A stretch of 38,960 bases of DNA from positions 1 to 38,960 of the forward strand of contig JAJFGP010000045.1 in NCBI GenBank assembly GCA_021776055.1. The letters run 5' to 3'. The notes beneath the pieces were generated by a model. That model was not told the origin of the DNA. It searched no databases and saw only the letters and a list, made by a program, of their open reading frames with translations. The stretch's first letter is position 1. Each line of letters begins with the position of its first letter. Of the stretch, positions 11,590-21,790 are shown in pieces. Source of the DNA: Kiloniellaceae bacterium (GTDB lineage Bacteria; Pseudomonadota; Alphaproteobacteria; Kiloniellales; J153). The position numbers and the translations under genes were made by a program.

Positions 11590-12815
11590 GTTCGGTCGTC
11601 AGACGGCAGATCGGCTGGGCTGTCGCCGTAGCCGCGGTTCCGCTGCTTGCCGGTACGGTTCCGGCCGGCGCCGGCGAGCTAAGCTGGTCCGCCGAGGTTG
11701 CCAGCGAGGTCCGCGTCTTCCCCTACCGGCCGGCATTTCCGCGCCAAGATAACGACGCCTTGGTCCCGTCGATCTCGGTCGAGCCCGAGATCGTTTACGA
11801 ATGGAATAACCGAGACGACCGTTTCACGTTCGTCCCGTTTGCGCGTCTGGATGCCGGTGACGATGCACGCAGCCACCTGGACGTGCGTGAGGCCAATTGG
11901 CTGCATCTGGACGACGATTGGGATCTCATCGTCGGCGTCGCCAAGGTCTACTGGGGTGTCACCGAATCACGCCACCTGGTGAACATCATCAACCAGACCG
12001 ACGGCGTGGAGGACGTTGACGAGGAAGACAAGCTTGGCCAGCCCATGGTCAACGGAAATATAAACACCGACTGGGGCACCTTCGGGGCCTTCGTTCTGCC
12101 CGGCTTTCGCGAGCGAACCTTCCCCAACGCCGATGCCCGCCTGGGCGGCCCGCTGCCCATCGATGACGACAATGCCACTTATGATTCCGGTGCCGAGGAA
12201 CGGCACGTGGACTTCGCCGCGCGCTGGCGCAAAACCTTCGGCGATTGGGATGTCGGGTTATCGGAATTCGTCGGGACAAGCCGGGAGCCTCGCTTCATTG
12301 CGGGCACTCGAAACGGCGAAAGCGTCCTGGTGCCGCATTACGATCAGATCGATCAGACCGGTCTGGACCTACAATTCACCGGCGAGGCGACGCTGTGGAA
12401 ACTCGAAGCCGTGACTCGTGGTGGCCAAGGCGATCGCTTTTTCGCCGCGGTCGGCGGCCTGGAGCACACCTTCTTTGGCGCCTTCGATACCAATGCCGAC
12501 ATCGGCTTGCTGGCCGAATACCTTTACGATGGGCGGGACGAAGTCGGGGCCCCAGCGACGAGTGCCGACGACGACATCTTTCTCGCCACCCGCCTCACCC
12601 TGAATGACGAGCAGGACACCGCTCTCTTGGCCGGGGTCATCGTCGACCGGGACACCCAGGCTACCCTCCTCACCATCGAAGCGGAGCGGCGCCTGGGCGA
12701 TAGCTGGAAGCTGGAACTGGAAAGCCGCCTGTTCCTGAACGTGCCCTCTGGCGACCCCCTGGTCGCCGTGCGCAACGACGACTTCATCACCCTGCGCCTG
12801 ACCCGATACTTCTAG
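11586..12815 (+). CDS. Predicted outer membrane beta-barrel protein (porin-like), 409 aa
   Basis: GTG start overlapping previous stop (GTGA); signal peptide; alternating amphipathic strands rich in acidic/aromatic residues; C-terminal FITLRLTRYF ending in Phe (beta-signal). Confidence 0.75.
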   Translation: MSSVVRRQIGWAVAVAAVPLLAGTVPAGAGELSWSAEVASEVRVFPYRPAFPRQDNDALVPSISVEPEIVYEWNNRDDRFTFVPFARLDAGDDARSHLDVREANWLHLDDDWDLIVGVAKVYWGVTESRHLVNIINQTDGVEDVDEEDKLGQPMVNGNINTDWGTFGAFVLPGFRERTFPNADARLGGPLPIDDDNATYDSGAEERHVDFAARWRKTFGDWDVGLSEFVGTSREPRFIAGTRNGESVLVPHYDQIDQTGLDLQFTGEATLWKLEAVTRGGQGDRFFAAVGGLEHTFFGAFDTNADIGLLAEYLYDGRDEVGAPATSADDDIFLATRLTLNDEQDTALLAGVIVDRDTQATLLTIEAERRLGDSWKLELESRLFLNVPSGDPLVAVRNDDFITLRLTRYF

Positions 12816-12910
12816 ATCGCGCCAACCCCCCAAGACCACCATTCCGGCCCAATTGGCCCTAAAGTTCCCGATGCGTTACCCTTTATTAACGCTGCTGGCA
12901 CGGATTCTTA

Positions 12911-13939
12911 ATGGCACGCGCGCGAAAATCAGCCATGCACGACACCCCGGACCCGACATGGCGGCCAAAGATCGGACTAGCCCTTGGTAGCGGCGTCGCC
13001 CGAGGTTGGGCCCATATCGGCGTCCTGCGGGCCCTGGAGCGCTATGGCTTCAAACCCGACATCGTCACCGGCACATCCGTAGGCGCCCTGATCGGCGGCG
13101 CTTACGTGGCTGGCCGTATCGACACCCTGGAGGCCTGGGTGCGCGCCCTAAACAAGGTCAAGATCGCCTCCTATCTGGACTTCCGGGTGCGCGGCGGTGG
13201 CATGATCGGCGGCCGTCATCTGGTCGACGCCATGCGGCAGCACCTGGGCGATACCCTCATCGAGGACCTGCCCATCCCATTCGCAGCCATTGCCACCGAT
13301 CTGGTGACCGGTCACGAGGTTTGGCTGCGCAAAGGGAGCTTGGTCGAGGCGATGCGCACCTCTTTCTCTCTGCCGGGCGCCTTCGAACCGATGCAAAAAA
13401 ACCACCGCTGGCTGGTCGATGGGGCGCTGGTCAACCCAGTGCCCGTATCCGTCTGCATGGCCTTGGGCGCGCAGATGACCATCGCCGTCAACGTAAACGC
13501 GGATATCATCGGCAAACAGCGGCGGACCGGCTCTGCGGTCCCCAGCATCGCCGGCTTCGACCTTCTGCAAGAAATCGAGAATGCCAAGACGCCGGGAAAA
13601 CGTTCCAAGCTTAGCGCCCTGGCGCGCCGCGTCTTTAAGCGCGAGCCGACCCAGCCGAGCATGTTCGGTGTGATGATTTCGTCCTTGGGCATTGTGCAGG
13701 ATCGCATTTCCCGCTCGCGCCTAGCCGGCGAACCGCCGGATGTCCACATCACCCCGCGTCTTGGTCACGTGGGCCTGTTCGAATTCGACCGCGCCGACGA
13801 GATCATTGCCGAGGGCGAGGCCGCCGTGGAGCGGGCGCTCCCCGATTTGCGCGATGCGCTGGCGATCTTCGGCCGAGACCTCAACGGCGATGACAACGGG
13901 CAGGACGAGACCGAAGTCCAAAAGAAAGCCGCGCCCTGA
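12911..13939 (+). CDS. Patatin-like phospholipase family protein (RssA-like)
   Basis: KIGLALGSGVARGWAHIGVLRALERYGFKPDIVTGTSVGALIGGAYVAG (GTSVGA nucleophile elbow) and catalytic DGALVNPVPV. Confidence 0.93.
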   Translation: MARARKSAMHDTPDPTWRPKIGLALGSGVARGWAHIGVLRALERYGFKPDIVTGTSVGALIGGAYVAGRIDTLEAWVRALNKVKIASYLDFRVRGGGMIGGRHLVDAMRQHLGDTLIEDLPIPFAAIATDLVTGHEVWLRKGSLVEAMRTSFSLPGAFEPMQKNHRWLVDGALVNPVPVSVCMALGAQMTIAVNVNADIIGKQRRTGSAVPSIAGFDLLQEIENAKTPGKRSKLSALARRVFKREPTQPSMFGVMISSLGIVQDRISRSRLAGEPPDVHITPRLGHVGLFEFDRADEIIAEGEAAVERALPDLRDALAIFGRDLNGDDNGQDETEVQKKAAP

Positions 13940-13957
13940 CTCTCGTGGGGCAGTCCC

Positions 13958-14983
13958 CTAATCCCAGTCGAGAATGACCTTGCCGGCGCGGCCGGAGCGC
14001 ATCACGTCGAAGCCTTGTTGAAAATCACCGATGGCGAAGGCATGCGTGAGCACCGGGGTAATATCCAGCCCGCTTTGCAGCATGGTCGTCATCTTATACC
14101 AGGTCTCGAACATCTCCCGCCCATAGATGCCTTTCAGGGTCAGGCCCTTGAAGATGACGTGATTCCAATCGATGGGCGCGGCTTCGGGCGGGATGCCTAG
14201 AATGGCAACACGGCCGCCGTGATTCATGGTGCGCAGCATGTCCTGCAAGGCCTGCACATTGCCCGACATCTCCAGCCCCACATCGAAACCTTCGACCATG
14301 CCCAACTCGTCCATGACCTGGTCCAGGCTACCTTTGGTAACATTGACGGTCCGTGTCGCCCCCATCTTGGCGGCCAGGTTGAGCCGGTAGTCGTTCACAT
14401 CGGTAACGACGATGAAGCGGGCGCCTACGTGCCGGGCGATCGCCGCCGCCATGATGCCGATGGGCCCGGCTCCGGTGATCAGCACATCCTCGCCCACCAT
14501 GCCAAAGGACAGGGCCGAGTGGGTGGCATTGCCGAACGGATCGAAGATGGCCGCCAGTTCGTCCGGCACATCGTCCGGTAACGGAAAGGCATTGGCCGCC
14601 GGCAGGCACAGGTACTCCGCGAAGCTGCCCGGCCGGTTGACGCCGACACCTACCGTATTACGGCATAAGTGCCGCCGCCCGGCGCGGCAGTTTCGGCAGT
14701 GGCCGCAGGTCACGTGCCCCTCGCCCGAGACCCGCTCGCCAATATGGAATCCTTGCACCTCGCTGCCGATCTTGGCCACCTCGCCGACGAACTCGTGACC
14801 GACGGTCATGGGCACCGGGATGGTCTGCTGCGACCAGGCATCCCAGTTGTAGATATGGATGTCGGTGCCACAGATCGCCGATTTGCGAATCTTGATGAGA
14901 ACGTCGTTGTGGCCGATCTCGGGAACCGGCACGTCCTCCATCCAGATTCCCGGTTCGGCACGGCTCTTGACCAGTGCCTTCAT
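13958..14983 (-). CDS. tdh: L-threonine 3-dehydrogenase
   Basis: [69 protein letters not shown]; strongly Tdh-like; 4-nt overlap with kbl. Confidence 0.97.
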   Translation of the reverse strand: MKALVKSRAEPGIWMEDVPVPEIGHNDVLIKIRKSAICGTDIHIYNWDAWSQQTIPVPMTVGHEFVGEVAKIGSEVQGFHIGERVSGEGHVTCGHCRNCRAGRRHLCRNTVGVGVNRPGSFAEYLCLPAANAFPLPDDVPDELAAIFDPFGNATHSALSFGMVGEDVLITGAGPIGIMAAAIARHVGARFIVVTDVNDYRLNLAAKMGATRTVNVTKGSLDQVMDELGMVEGFDVGLEMSGNVQALQDMLRTMNHGGRVAILGIPPEAAPIDWNHVIFKGLTLKGIYGREMFETWYKMTTMLQSGLDITPVLTHAFAIGDFQQGFDVMRSGRAGKVILDWD

Positions 14984-16191
14984 GTACCACCCCCGGATGC
15001 GGACTGGATAACGCCGAGCGCTCGGCCCACCTTGGCAAAGGCATCGATTGCCTGATCGATCTGTGCCCGACTGTGTGCCGCCGACATTTGCGTGCGAATG
15101 CGCGCTTGGCCAATGGGGACCACCGGATAGGAAAAACCGATCACGTAGATACCCTCGGCGAGCAACTGTTCGGCCATATCGCTAGCCAGCTTGGCGTCAC
15201 CCAACATGACCGGAATGACCGGATGCCCCGCCCCCGCCAGGGTGAAGCCAAGATCGGTCATACGCGTGCGGAAATAGGTGCTGTTTTCGCGCAACCGCCG
15301 GCGCAGATCGTCGCTGCCCTGAAGCATGTCGAGAACCTTGAGAGACGCCGCGGCGATGGCCGGTGCCAAGCTGTTGGAAAAAAGATAAGGCCGCGAGCGC
15401 TGGCGCAGCCAGCTCACCACCTCGCCCGGCGCAGCCGTATAGCCGCCGGAGGCGCCGCCCAGGGCCTTGCCCAGGGTGCCGGTAAGAATATCGACGCGCC
15501 CCTCGACGCCGCAATGCTCGGGCGTGCCGCGGCCGTTCTCGCCCATGAAACCGACGGCATGGGAATCGTCGACCATCACCATCGCCCCATATTGCTCGGC
15601 CAAGTCACAGATGGCCGGCAGGTTGGCGACCACCCCATCCATCGAGAAAACCCCGTCGGTCGCGATCAACTTGAATCGGCAGTCGGCGGCGGCCTTGAGC
15701 TGCGTTTCCAGACCGGCCATATCGTTGTTGGCATAGCGCAGCCGCCGCGCCTTGCACAGGCGAACCCCGTCTATAATGCTGGCATGGTTGAGGGCATCGC
15801 TGATGATGGCGTCCTGCTCGCCCAAAAGTGTTTCGAACAAGCCGGTGTTGGCATCGAAACAGGAGGCATAAAGGATCGCCTCCTCCGTGCCGAGAAAATC
15901 CGCGATCCGCTGCTCCAGGGCCCGGTGCACGGTCTGCGTACCGCAAATGAAACGCACCGACGACATACCGAAACCATAAGCATCGAGACCGGCCTTCGCC
16001 GCCGCGACCATGTCCGGATGGTTGGACAGGCCGAGGTAGTTATTGGCACACAGGTTCAGGACCTCCTGGCCATCCTCCAGGCGAATTGCCGCCGCCTGAG
16101 GCGAGGCGATGACGCGCTCGTTCTTGAATAGCCCTTGCTCATGCAAAGCACGGCTTTCCTGCCGCAGGTGCTCAAGAAATTTCGGATCCAT
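14980..16191 (-). CDS. kbl: Glycine C-acetyltransferase (2-amino-3-ketobutyrate CoA ligase)
   Basis: [76 protein letters not shown]... near-identical in motif to E. coli Kbl. Confidence 0.97.
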   Translation of the reverse strand: MDPKFLEHLRQESRALHEQGLFKNERVIASPQAAAIRLEDGQEVLNLCANNYLGLSNHPDMVAAAKAGLDAYGFGMSSVRFICGTQTVHRALEQRIADFLGTEEAILYASCFDANTGLFETLLGEQDAIISDALNHASIIDGVRLCKARRLRYANNDMAGLETQLKAAADCRFKLIATDGVFSMDGVVANLPAICDLAEQYGAMVMVDDSHAVGFMGENGRGTPEHCGVEGRVDILTGTLGKALGGASGGYTAAPGEVVSWLRQRSRPYLFSNSLAPAIAAASLKVLDMLQGSDDLRRRLRENSTYFRTRMTDLGFTLAGAGHPVIPVMLGDAKLASDMAEQLLAEGIYVIGFSYPVVPIGQARIRTQMSAAHSRAQIDQAIDAFAKVGRALGVIQSASGGGT

Positions 16192-16264
16192 AAGTGCCGT
16201 TCCACGCCGTTGCCGGGCAACTTAACACATCGCCTCCGGGACGCCAGTAGCGGCAGAGCGCCGT

Positions 16265-16411
16265 CTAGATGATCTCTGTTTTTAACTTACCGCAGCGGCG
16301 GCAGCGCCGCTTGCTGATGCCGCCGGGGGCGCCGAAGCTGAAGGTTGCATCGGTCAGCACGTAGTCGTGCAACCCGAGAAAGCAAAGGACGCGGCCGATA
16401 ATTTCTGGCAT
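16265..16411 (-). CDS. Small 48-aa Cys/His protein, possible zinc-ribbon-like
   Basis: MPEIIGRVLCFLGLHDYVLTDATFSFGAPGGISKRRCRRCGKLKTEII read on the reverse strand; ATG and TAG in frame (147 nt); not in ORF track because of size. Confidence 0.55.
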   Translation of the reverse strand: MPEIIGRVLCFLGLHDYVLTDATFSFGAPGGISKRRCRRCGKLKTEII

Positions 16412-16481
16412 CGCGCGAGTTCCTCGTCAGCGCATGCCCCGACAATAGTCTAACCGGTCCGGCGTCCTTTTGGCGACTCGC

Positions 16482-18119
16482 CTATAGAAGCGGTGGTGGC
16501 AAATCGGGCGAGCGGATGCCCAACCGTTGCAGCCCCAAATCGCGCGCCCTGCGGAAATCCTCGACGGCGCGCACCTTCTCGCCCTTCATATCCAAAGCGA
16601 AGCCACGATTGTAGTAGGCGGCCGGAAAACCCGGCTTGTTGGCAATGGCGGCGCTGTAGTCCTCGATCGCCTTGTCCAGGACACCCAGGTACTGATACGC
16701 ATTCGCCCGGTTGTACAGTGCTGCGGCCAGATGCTCCAACGCCAGGTCACCGCCGTCAATGGCCTGATCGTACAACTTAACCGCGGCGTCATAGTCGCCC
16801 GCCTGGGCAACGCCATAGCCGGCGCTGAAAGCTTGATACCCGTTGCCTGGCGCTACATCGATACCAGCCGACTGCGGCGCGACGGAGCCAAGCGGTGCGG
16901 CATCGCCTTGCGGCCGAGGGGCGGCCGGCCCTGGCGGCGGCGCCTCCACTTTCAAGCGGGCGAACAGTTCCTCGGTAACCCGGCCATCCGCGGGCAAGCC
17001 GCGCGCCCGCTGGTAGGTTTCGATGGCATCTCTGGTCCGCACCCGCATATTGCCATCGGCCGCGCCCGGATCGAGGCCAATCCGCTTAAGTTCCTGCTGC
17101 ACCTTCCAAATCAAGGTACGCTCGTAGCCGGCGCGGTCCGCCATGGCAGAGGGCTTAGCAACCGGCGCGGCAGGTTCGGCCCGCGCGGTCTGTGTGGCAA
17201 CTGCCGACGCCGCCGCCTCGTCCCGTTGTTTCAGCCGCGCGATCATGCCGGTTAGATTGAAGCCAACCTCGGCCTTGGGTACCACTGGCGGCTCGGTCAC
17301 CTCAGGGGTGGCTTCAGAAGCAGCTTCAGGCTGGGGTTCGACCGCCTCGGCCACCTCCGGTTCCGGTTCTGGCTCTGCTGGGGGCGCCGAGGCATCGGCT
17401 ACGTCAGAATCGGATGCCGGTTCTGTCGGCTCTGCGACCGCCGGGTCTGATGTGGGTTCGGGCTCGGGTTTTGGAGCCATCTCTTTCGCCGACTCAAGAT
17501 CGGGTTCCGCTACCTCGGTTTCGGCCACCTCTGGGGTTTCGGCCACCTCTGGGGTATCGGCCACCTCAGGTGCCGGTTCGATTGGCGGCTCCACCGCTTC
17601 AGCCGCGTCAGGCTTGGCAATCGGTTCGGCCGCCCCGGCATCGGCAATCTCGGGCTCTACGGCAGGCTCTACGGCGGGTTCCGTCGCGGGCGGGGGTTCG
17701 GGCGCCTTAGGGGCCGCTTCGGACGGAACCGCGTCTTGCAGCGCATCGGTTGCGGCAACCTCGGCCTCTGCCGCGCTGTCCGGCTCGGCTTCCACCGCCA
17801 CCTCGGGTGCCGCCTCAGGCACCGGGGGAGGCGCCGCCTCGCGCATCTCAACATAAACCTGAGAGACCTGGCGAAGCTCGCGCAGTAAATTGGCGCTGGG
17901 CTCGCCGTTGACGGGCAGGACAGCGAACTCCTGGTACAGACGGATCGCGGTTCGCGTCCGATCGTCGACCTCGCCGTCAATAACCCCCGGATCGAAATTT
18001 AGCTGAGCCAGGAGCTGCTCCATCTCCCGCAGATCGGCCTCGGGCAACTCCGCCGCCCCGGCGGGGAATCCACTGGCAAGCCCGAAAACAATGACCGCGG
18101 AGAACCAACTACCTTGCAT
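16482..18119 (-). CDS. Peptidoglycan-binding domain / TPR repeat protein with long Ala/Glu/Pro-rich linker, 545 aa
   Basis: Signal peptide; two PG_binding_1-like segments (LLAQLNFDPGVIDGEVDDRTRTAIRLYQ; QQELKRIGLDPGAADGNMRVRTRDAIETYQRARGLPADGRVTEELF) and TPR-like C-terminus (AALYNRANAYQYLGVLDKAIEDYSAAIANKPGFPAAYYNRGFALDMKGE). Confidence 0.85.
   Translation of the reverse strand: MQGSWFSAVIVFGLASGFPAGAAELPEADLREMEQLLAQLNFDPGVIDGEVDDRTRTAIRLYQEFAVLPVNGEPSANLLRELRQVSQVYVEMREAAPPPVPEAAPEVAVEAEPDSAAEAEVAATDALQDAVPSEAAPKAPEPPPATEPAVEPAVEPEIADAGAAEPIAKPDAAEAVEPPIEPAPEVADTPEVAETPEVAETEVAEPDLESAKEMAPKPEPEPTSDPAVAEPTEPASDSDVADASAPPAEPEPEPEVAEAVEPQPEAASEATPEVTEPPVVPKAEVGFNLTGMIARLKQRDEAAASAVATQTARAEPAAPVAKPSAMADRAGYERTLIWKVQQELKRIGLDPGAADGNMRVRTRDAIETYQRARGLPADGRVTEELFARLKVEAPPPGPAAPRPQGDAAPLGSVAPQSAGIDVAPGNGYQAFSAGYGVAQAGDYDAAVKLYDQAIDGGDLALEHLAAALYNRANAYQYLGVLDKAIEDYSAAIANKPGFPAAYYNRGFALDMKGEKVRAVEDFRRARDLGLQRLGIRSPDLPPPLL
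17524..17559. repeat. 18-bp tandem repeat (GCCACCTCTGGGGTwTCG x2, third degenerate copy follows) inside the PG-binding/TPR CDS linker
   Basis: 17524-17541 and 17542-17559 differ at one position; encode the Val-Ala-Glu/Asp-Thr-Pro-Glu repeats (EVADTPEVAETPEVAET) on the reverse strand. Confidence 0.8.
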
Positions 18120-18191
18120 ACGCCAGTCTCAATTTAATACCACACGGCGCATCAGACAGAGCACGGGCCAGATGGATCAATTCGGCCCAGA

Positions 18192-19079
18192 TCAATTCGG
18201 CCATGCCTGGATCTGGAACGCCGCCTTAAGCAAGTCGGTCTGCGGCACACCCAGCGGGTCGAACCATTTGGCGTAGATGGCATCGATCTCACCGGAACGG
18301 AACAAATCGGCAAGCACGGTATTCACCACCAGTCTGAAGTTCGAGTCGTCACGTCGCACGATCATGCCGTATGGGTCGTACGACAAGAATCGACCGACCA
18401 CTTCATAATTATCTGGCGATTCGGACTCCGCTGCCAAGCCATGCAACAGAATATGGTCGGTCGCAAAGGCATCGACGCGCCCGCTTTCCATCGCCTGGAA
18501 CCCTTCGGCGTGATCCTTCACCGGTAGAATTCTAAGGTCGAGATTCTGCCGCGCGGCAATTGCCTTGATGGCCCGCTCGTTTGTCGTACCTTGAGTCAGC
18601 GCGATGGACTTGCCGCCCATATCCTCGATTTCCTGAATGCCCGAGCCCTTTTTCACCAGCAGCTTCGTGCCGGTGATGAAGGTCGTATTGGCGAAATCGA
18701 CTTGTTGTTGCCGAGTCAGGTTGTTGGTGGTCGATCCGCATTCGATATCGACGGTGCCATTTGCAACCAAGAGGATTCGGGTTTTCGGATCGACCAGCAC
18801 GTAATCGACCTTGAGATCCGCCCGGCCAACCACATCCTTCACCTTCTCGACGATTCGCAGGCACAGATCGATCGAGTAGCCCATTGGTGGGCCACTATCT
18901 GTCAGGTACGAGAACGGAACGGACGATTCGCGATGGCCGATGACGATAGTTCCGGAGCGCTGAATCTTCAGCAATGTGCCGTGAAGTTCAGCCGCCGCTG
19001 CCGTTCCCGCACCGAAGAAAAAACTAAGCAGCACCAGGAACGCGCAAACTCGGTTTCTTGCCATGCCAACTTCCTTCAC
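18192..19079 (-). CDS. Amino-acid ABC transporter substrate-binding protein (family 3, GltI-like)
   Basis: Signal peptide; TLLKIQRSGTIVIGHRESSVPFSYLTDSGPPMGYSIDLCLRIVEKV...DIECGSTTNNLTRQQQVDFANTTFITGTKLLVKKGSG. Alternative start at 19064. Confidence 0.92.
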   Translation of the reverse strand: MKEVGMARNRVCAFLVLLSFFFGAGTAAAAELHGTLLKIQRSGTIVIGHRESSVPFSYLTDSGPPMGYSIDLCLRIVEKVKDVVGRADLKVDYVLVDPKTRILLVANGTVDIECGSTTNNLTRQQQVDFANTTFITGTKLLVKKGSGIQEIEDMGGKSIALTQGTTNERAIKAIAARQNLDLRILPVKDHAEGFQAMESGRVDAFATDHILLHGLAAESESPDNYEVVGRFLSYDPYGMIVRRDDSNFRLVVNTVLADLFRSGEIDAIYAKWFDPLGVPQTDLLKAAFQIQAWPN

Positions 19080-19291
19080 CTAATGGATCGGCGCACCCAC
19101 CCATTCTACGCCCGCACGCCTTGAGGTCATAGTCAGGATCCGTGATGAATGCTCACAAGGGCACCCTTCGCCACCTGTCGAATTCTGCCGTATTCAGGTC
19201 CAAACATATCATAATGTAACTATTTGTTCCCAGATTCATTGATTTTGCCTGGAGGGTCGGCTGTAGGGCCATGCGCTGATCGCCCGCCGGG

Positions 19292-20536
19292 TTATTCTGG
19301 TGCCGCCAGCTTAGCCCGCGCAGATGCCAGCAATGCGGCGCCGAGGGCCAACAGCATCGCCCCCGCGGCAACAACGAAAACACCACCGCCTAGGCCGCGG
19401 TCGATCAGCCAGCCAAAAAAGATCGGCGATAGCGCGCTACCCACGTTCAGCCCTGCGGTGACAAAGCCGAACACGGTGCCCACCGAACCGGGCGGCGCGA
19501 TGCTGCGCACCATCATATCGCGGGATGGCCGAATCATGCCTTGCGCCAAGCCGACGACTCCTAGCCCGACAATCATCGCCGCCAGCGGCAGCGAGACAAT
19601 TCCGAGAGTTGCCGCGATCCCGGCGGCCGCACAAAACCCGGCTACAATTACCAGATCGTGCCGGCGGGTACGGTCGGCGATCAAGCCGCCAAGCAGAACG
19701 CCCAGGGCACTGCAGACGAGCAGCGCCGTCAGGGCGAAGTTGGCGGCGGCCAGGGGCACGCCTCGGGAATCCACCAACACGGTCACGGCAAACCCGTTCA
19801 GTCCGCTGGAGCCGACCGCGGCAAAAACCATGTAGAAGAAAAACAGGATGATCGGCGCCGAGGCCAACATGCGCACAGGTGCCATCTTGGCTCCGGCTTT
19901 AGCAGCGGGCGCCTTGGCGGGCGGCGCCTGTTCAACGCGCGCTCTAACGTCCAGTTCCCGCCCCAGAATCAGGATCCAGGCCGCCGTCAGAATACCGCAC
20001 AGACCGGTGATTGCGAGGGCCAGGCGCCAGTCCCACAAGGCGGTCAGGAATGCCAAGGTCATGGGCGAAACGGCCCAACCGACATGGCCGGCGAAGGTAT
20101 GTAGACTAAAGGCGCGCCCCAGGCGCTGCGGGCTAATGCGTGCCGACATAACGGCGTAGTCGGCCGGGTGAAAGACGCTGTTGCCGACCCCCACGACCAA
20201 CATCAAGGCCACCATCACGCCATAGGCGGGCGCAAAGGCGATAGCGGCGATGCCGCCGCTCATCAGACTCAAGCCAACCACCAGCGGCAGACGGGCGCCG
20301 ACGCGGTCGACAAGAACGCCCACCGGCACCTGGCAAACCATGGTCGCGACGTTCGCCGCGGCCAGCAGGGCGCCGAGCGCCGCGTAACTGACCGCCATAT
20401 CCGCCTGCATCAGTGGGAATAGCGGCGGTAGGGCGATACCAAAGAAGTGTGAGAAGAAATGCCCCGCACCCACCAACCCGAGGATCTTGGCCTCGCGGCG
20501 CATGGGCGCAGCAGTGATGGCGGTTTCAGCGGGCAT
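19292..20536 (-). CDS. MFS transporter
   Basis: Twelve-TM-like hydrophobic pattern; LGALLAAANVATMVCQVPVGVLVDRVGARLPLVVGLSLMSGG (MFS signature). Start chosen at MPAETAITAAPMRREAKIL. Confidence 0.9.
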   Translation of the reverse strand: MPAETAITAAPMRREAKILGLVGAGHFFSHFFGIALPPLFPLMQADMAVSYAALGALLAAANVATMVCQVPVGVLVDRVGARLPLVVGLSLMSGGIAAIAFAPAYGVMVALMLVVGVGNSVFHPADYAVMSARISPQRLGRAFSLHTFAGHVGWAVSPMTLAFLTALWDWRLALAITGLCGILTAAWILILGRELDVRARVEQAPPAKAPAAKAGAKMAPVRMLASAPIILFFFYMVFAAVGSSGLNGFAVTVLVDSRGVPLAAANFALTALLVCSALGVLLGGLIADRTRRHDLVIVAGFCAAAGIAATLGIVSLPLAAMIVGLGVVGLAQGMIRPSRDMMVRSIAPPGSVGTVFGFVTAGLNVGSALSPIFFGWLIDRGLGGGVFVVAAGAMLLALGAALLASARAKLAAPE

Positions 20537-20689
20537 GGTCGGAGAGAAACCTCGGCAGGCGGCGGCCAGCCAAGTAGGCCAGCTTTCGCCCACGACCGGC
20601 AAGCCACGATTGCCGCACATCCTATGCTAAAATTCTTGTGGCATTGCTGGTGCCCGAGTCGCCCGGCGAGCCGAGTGGGGGATCTACCG

Positions 20690-21790
20690 ATGGCGAAACG
20701 CGACGCAGCACTGACTTATGCCGAACACCTGCAGCTCGAGCGCCTGCTCGATTGCCAAGTGCGGCGCTCCGAAATGCAGGGCCGCCCGGCGCACGACGAG
20801 ATGCTGTTCATCATCGTGCACCAAGCCTATGAGCTTTGGTTCAAGCAGATCCTCTTTGAGCTTGACCGGATCGAGACACTCTTCGCCGGTCCGCGCGCCG
20901 ACGACCGCGATCTTGGCTTGGTGGCACAGGGCATCGAGCGCATCGTCGCGGTGCAACGGCTGCTGATCCAACAGTTAGACGTGCTGGAGACCATGACACC
21001 CATGGACTTCCTCGACTTCCGTGATCTGCTGGTCCCCGCCTCCGGCTTTCAAAGCCTGCAGTTCCGCCTGATGGAAACCCGGCTGGGCCTGCGCCAAGGC
21101 GATCGGGTAACCTTCGAGGGCCGGCCCATCGACGCGCGCCTGACCGCCGCCGACCGCAAGCGCTTGCAAGCGGCCGCCAGCAAACCATCCTTGTCCGATC
21201 TGATCGAGCGCTGGCTGGAGCGCACGCCATTCCTGCATGGCTCCGGCTACGATTTCAGTGCCGTCTACCGGCAGGCGGTGGAGGACATGCTGGATAGCGA
21301 TGCCGCCCTGGTGCGCGCCAACCCGGCGCTGAGCGCGCCCGAAATCGAGGTCGAGACACGGGCCATCACCGCCTCGCGCGCCCGGTTCGAATCGATCTTC
21401 GACGAAGCACAGCACCGCGAGTTGGTAGCACAAGGAGTTTGGCGTTTATCCTGGCGGGCGCTGCAAGCGGCGATCTTCATCAACCTCTACCGCAACGAGC
21501 CGGTGCTGCAGCTTCCTTTCCGCCTGCTCAGCGGGCTCATGGACATCGACGAGACGTTGACCAATTGGCGTTACCGTCATGCCCTGATGGTACAGCGGAT
21601 GATCGGCCGCAAGGTGGGCACCGGCGGCTCGTCGGGCCACGACTATCTGCGCCAGACGGCGGAACGGCACCGTATCTTCGGCGACCTTTTCGCCCTCTCG
21701 ACTTTCTTCATACCACGCTCGCGCCTGCCGGAATTGCCGGCGGCCATGCGTCAAGCCATGGGTTATACCTACGCTGGAAAATCGAGGTGA
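20690..21790 (+). CDS. kynA: Tryptophan 2,3-dioxygenase
   Basis: MAKRDAALTYAEHLQLERLLDCQ...HDEMLFIIVHQAYELWFKQILFELDRIETLF...ETMTPMDFLDFRDLLVPASGFQSLQFRLMETRLGL; diagnostic TDO motifs. Confidence 0.95.
   Translation: MAKRDAALTYAEHLQLERLLDCQVRRSEMQGRPAHDEMLFIIVHQAYELWFKQILFELDRIETLFAGPRADDRDLGLVAQGIERIVAVQRLLIQQLDVLETMTPMDFLDFRDLLVPASGFQSLQFRLMETRLGLRQGDRVTFEGRPIDARLTAADRKRLQAAASKPSLSDLIERWLERTPFLHGSGYDFSAVYRQAVEDMLDSDAALVRANPALSAPEIEVETRAITASRARFESIFDEAQHRELVAQGVWRLSWRALQAAIFINLYRNEPVLQLPFRLLSGLMDIDETLTNWRYRHALMVQRMIGRKVGTGGSSGHDYLRQTAERHRIFGDLFALSTFFIPRSRLPELPAAMRQAMGYTYAGKSR

Noticed and set aside
14974-16131. 385-aa + strand ORF opposite kbl
   Set aside because: Antisense shadow ORF; kbl on the opposite strand is unambiguous.
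17143-17856. 237-aa Ser/Ala/Gly-rich + strand ORF
   Set aside because: Mirror of the low-complexity Ala/Glu/Pro linker of the PG-binding/TPR gene; composition artefact.
20459-20689. N-terminal extension of the kynA ORF
   Set aside because: Overlaps the divergent MFS gene start; conserved TDO sequence begins at MAKRDAALTY (20690).
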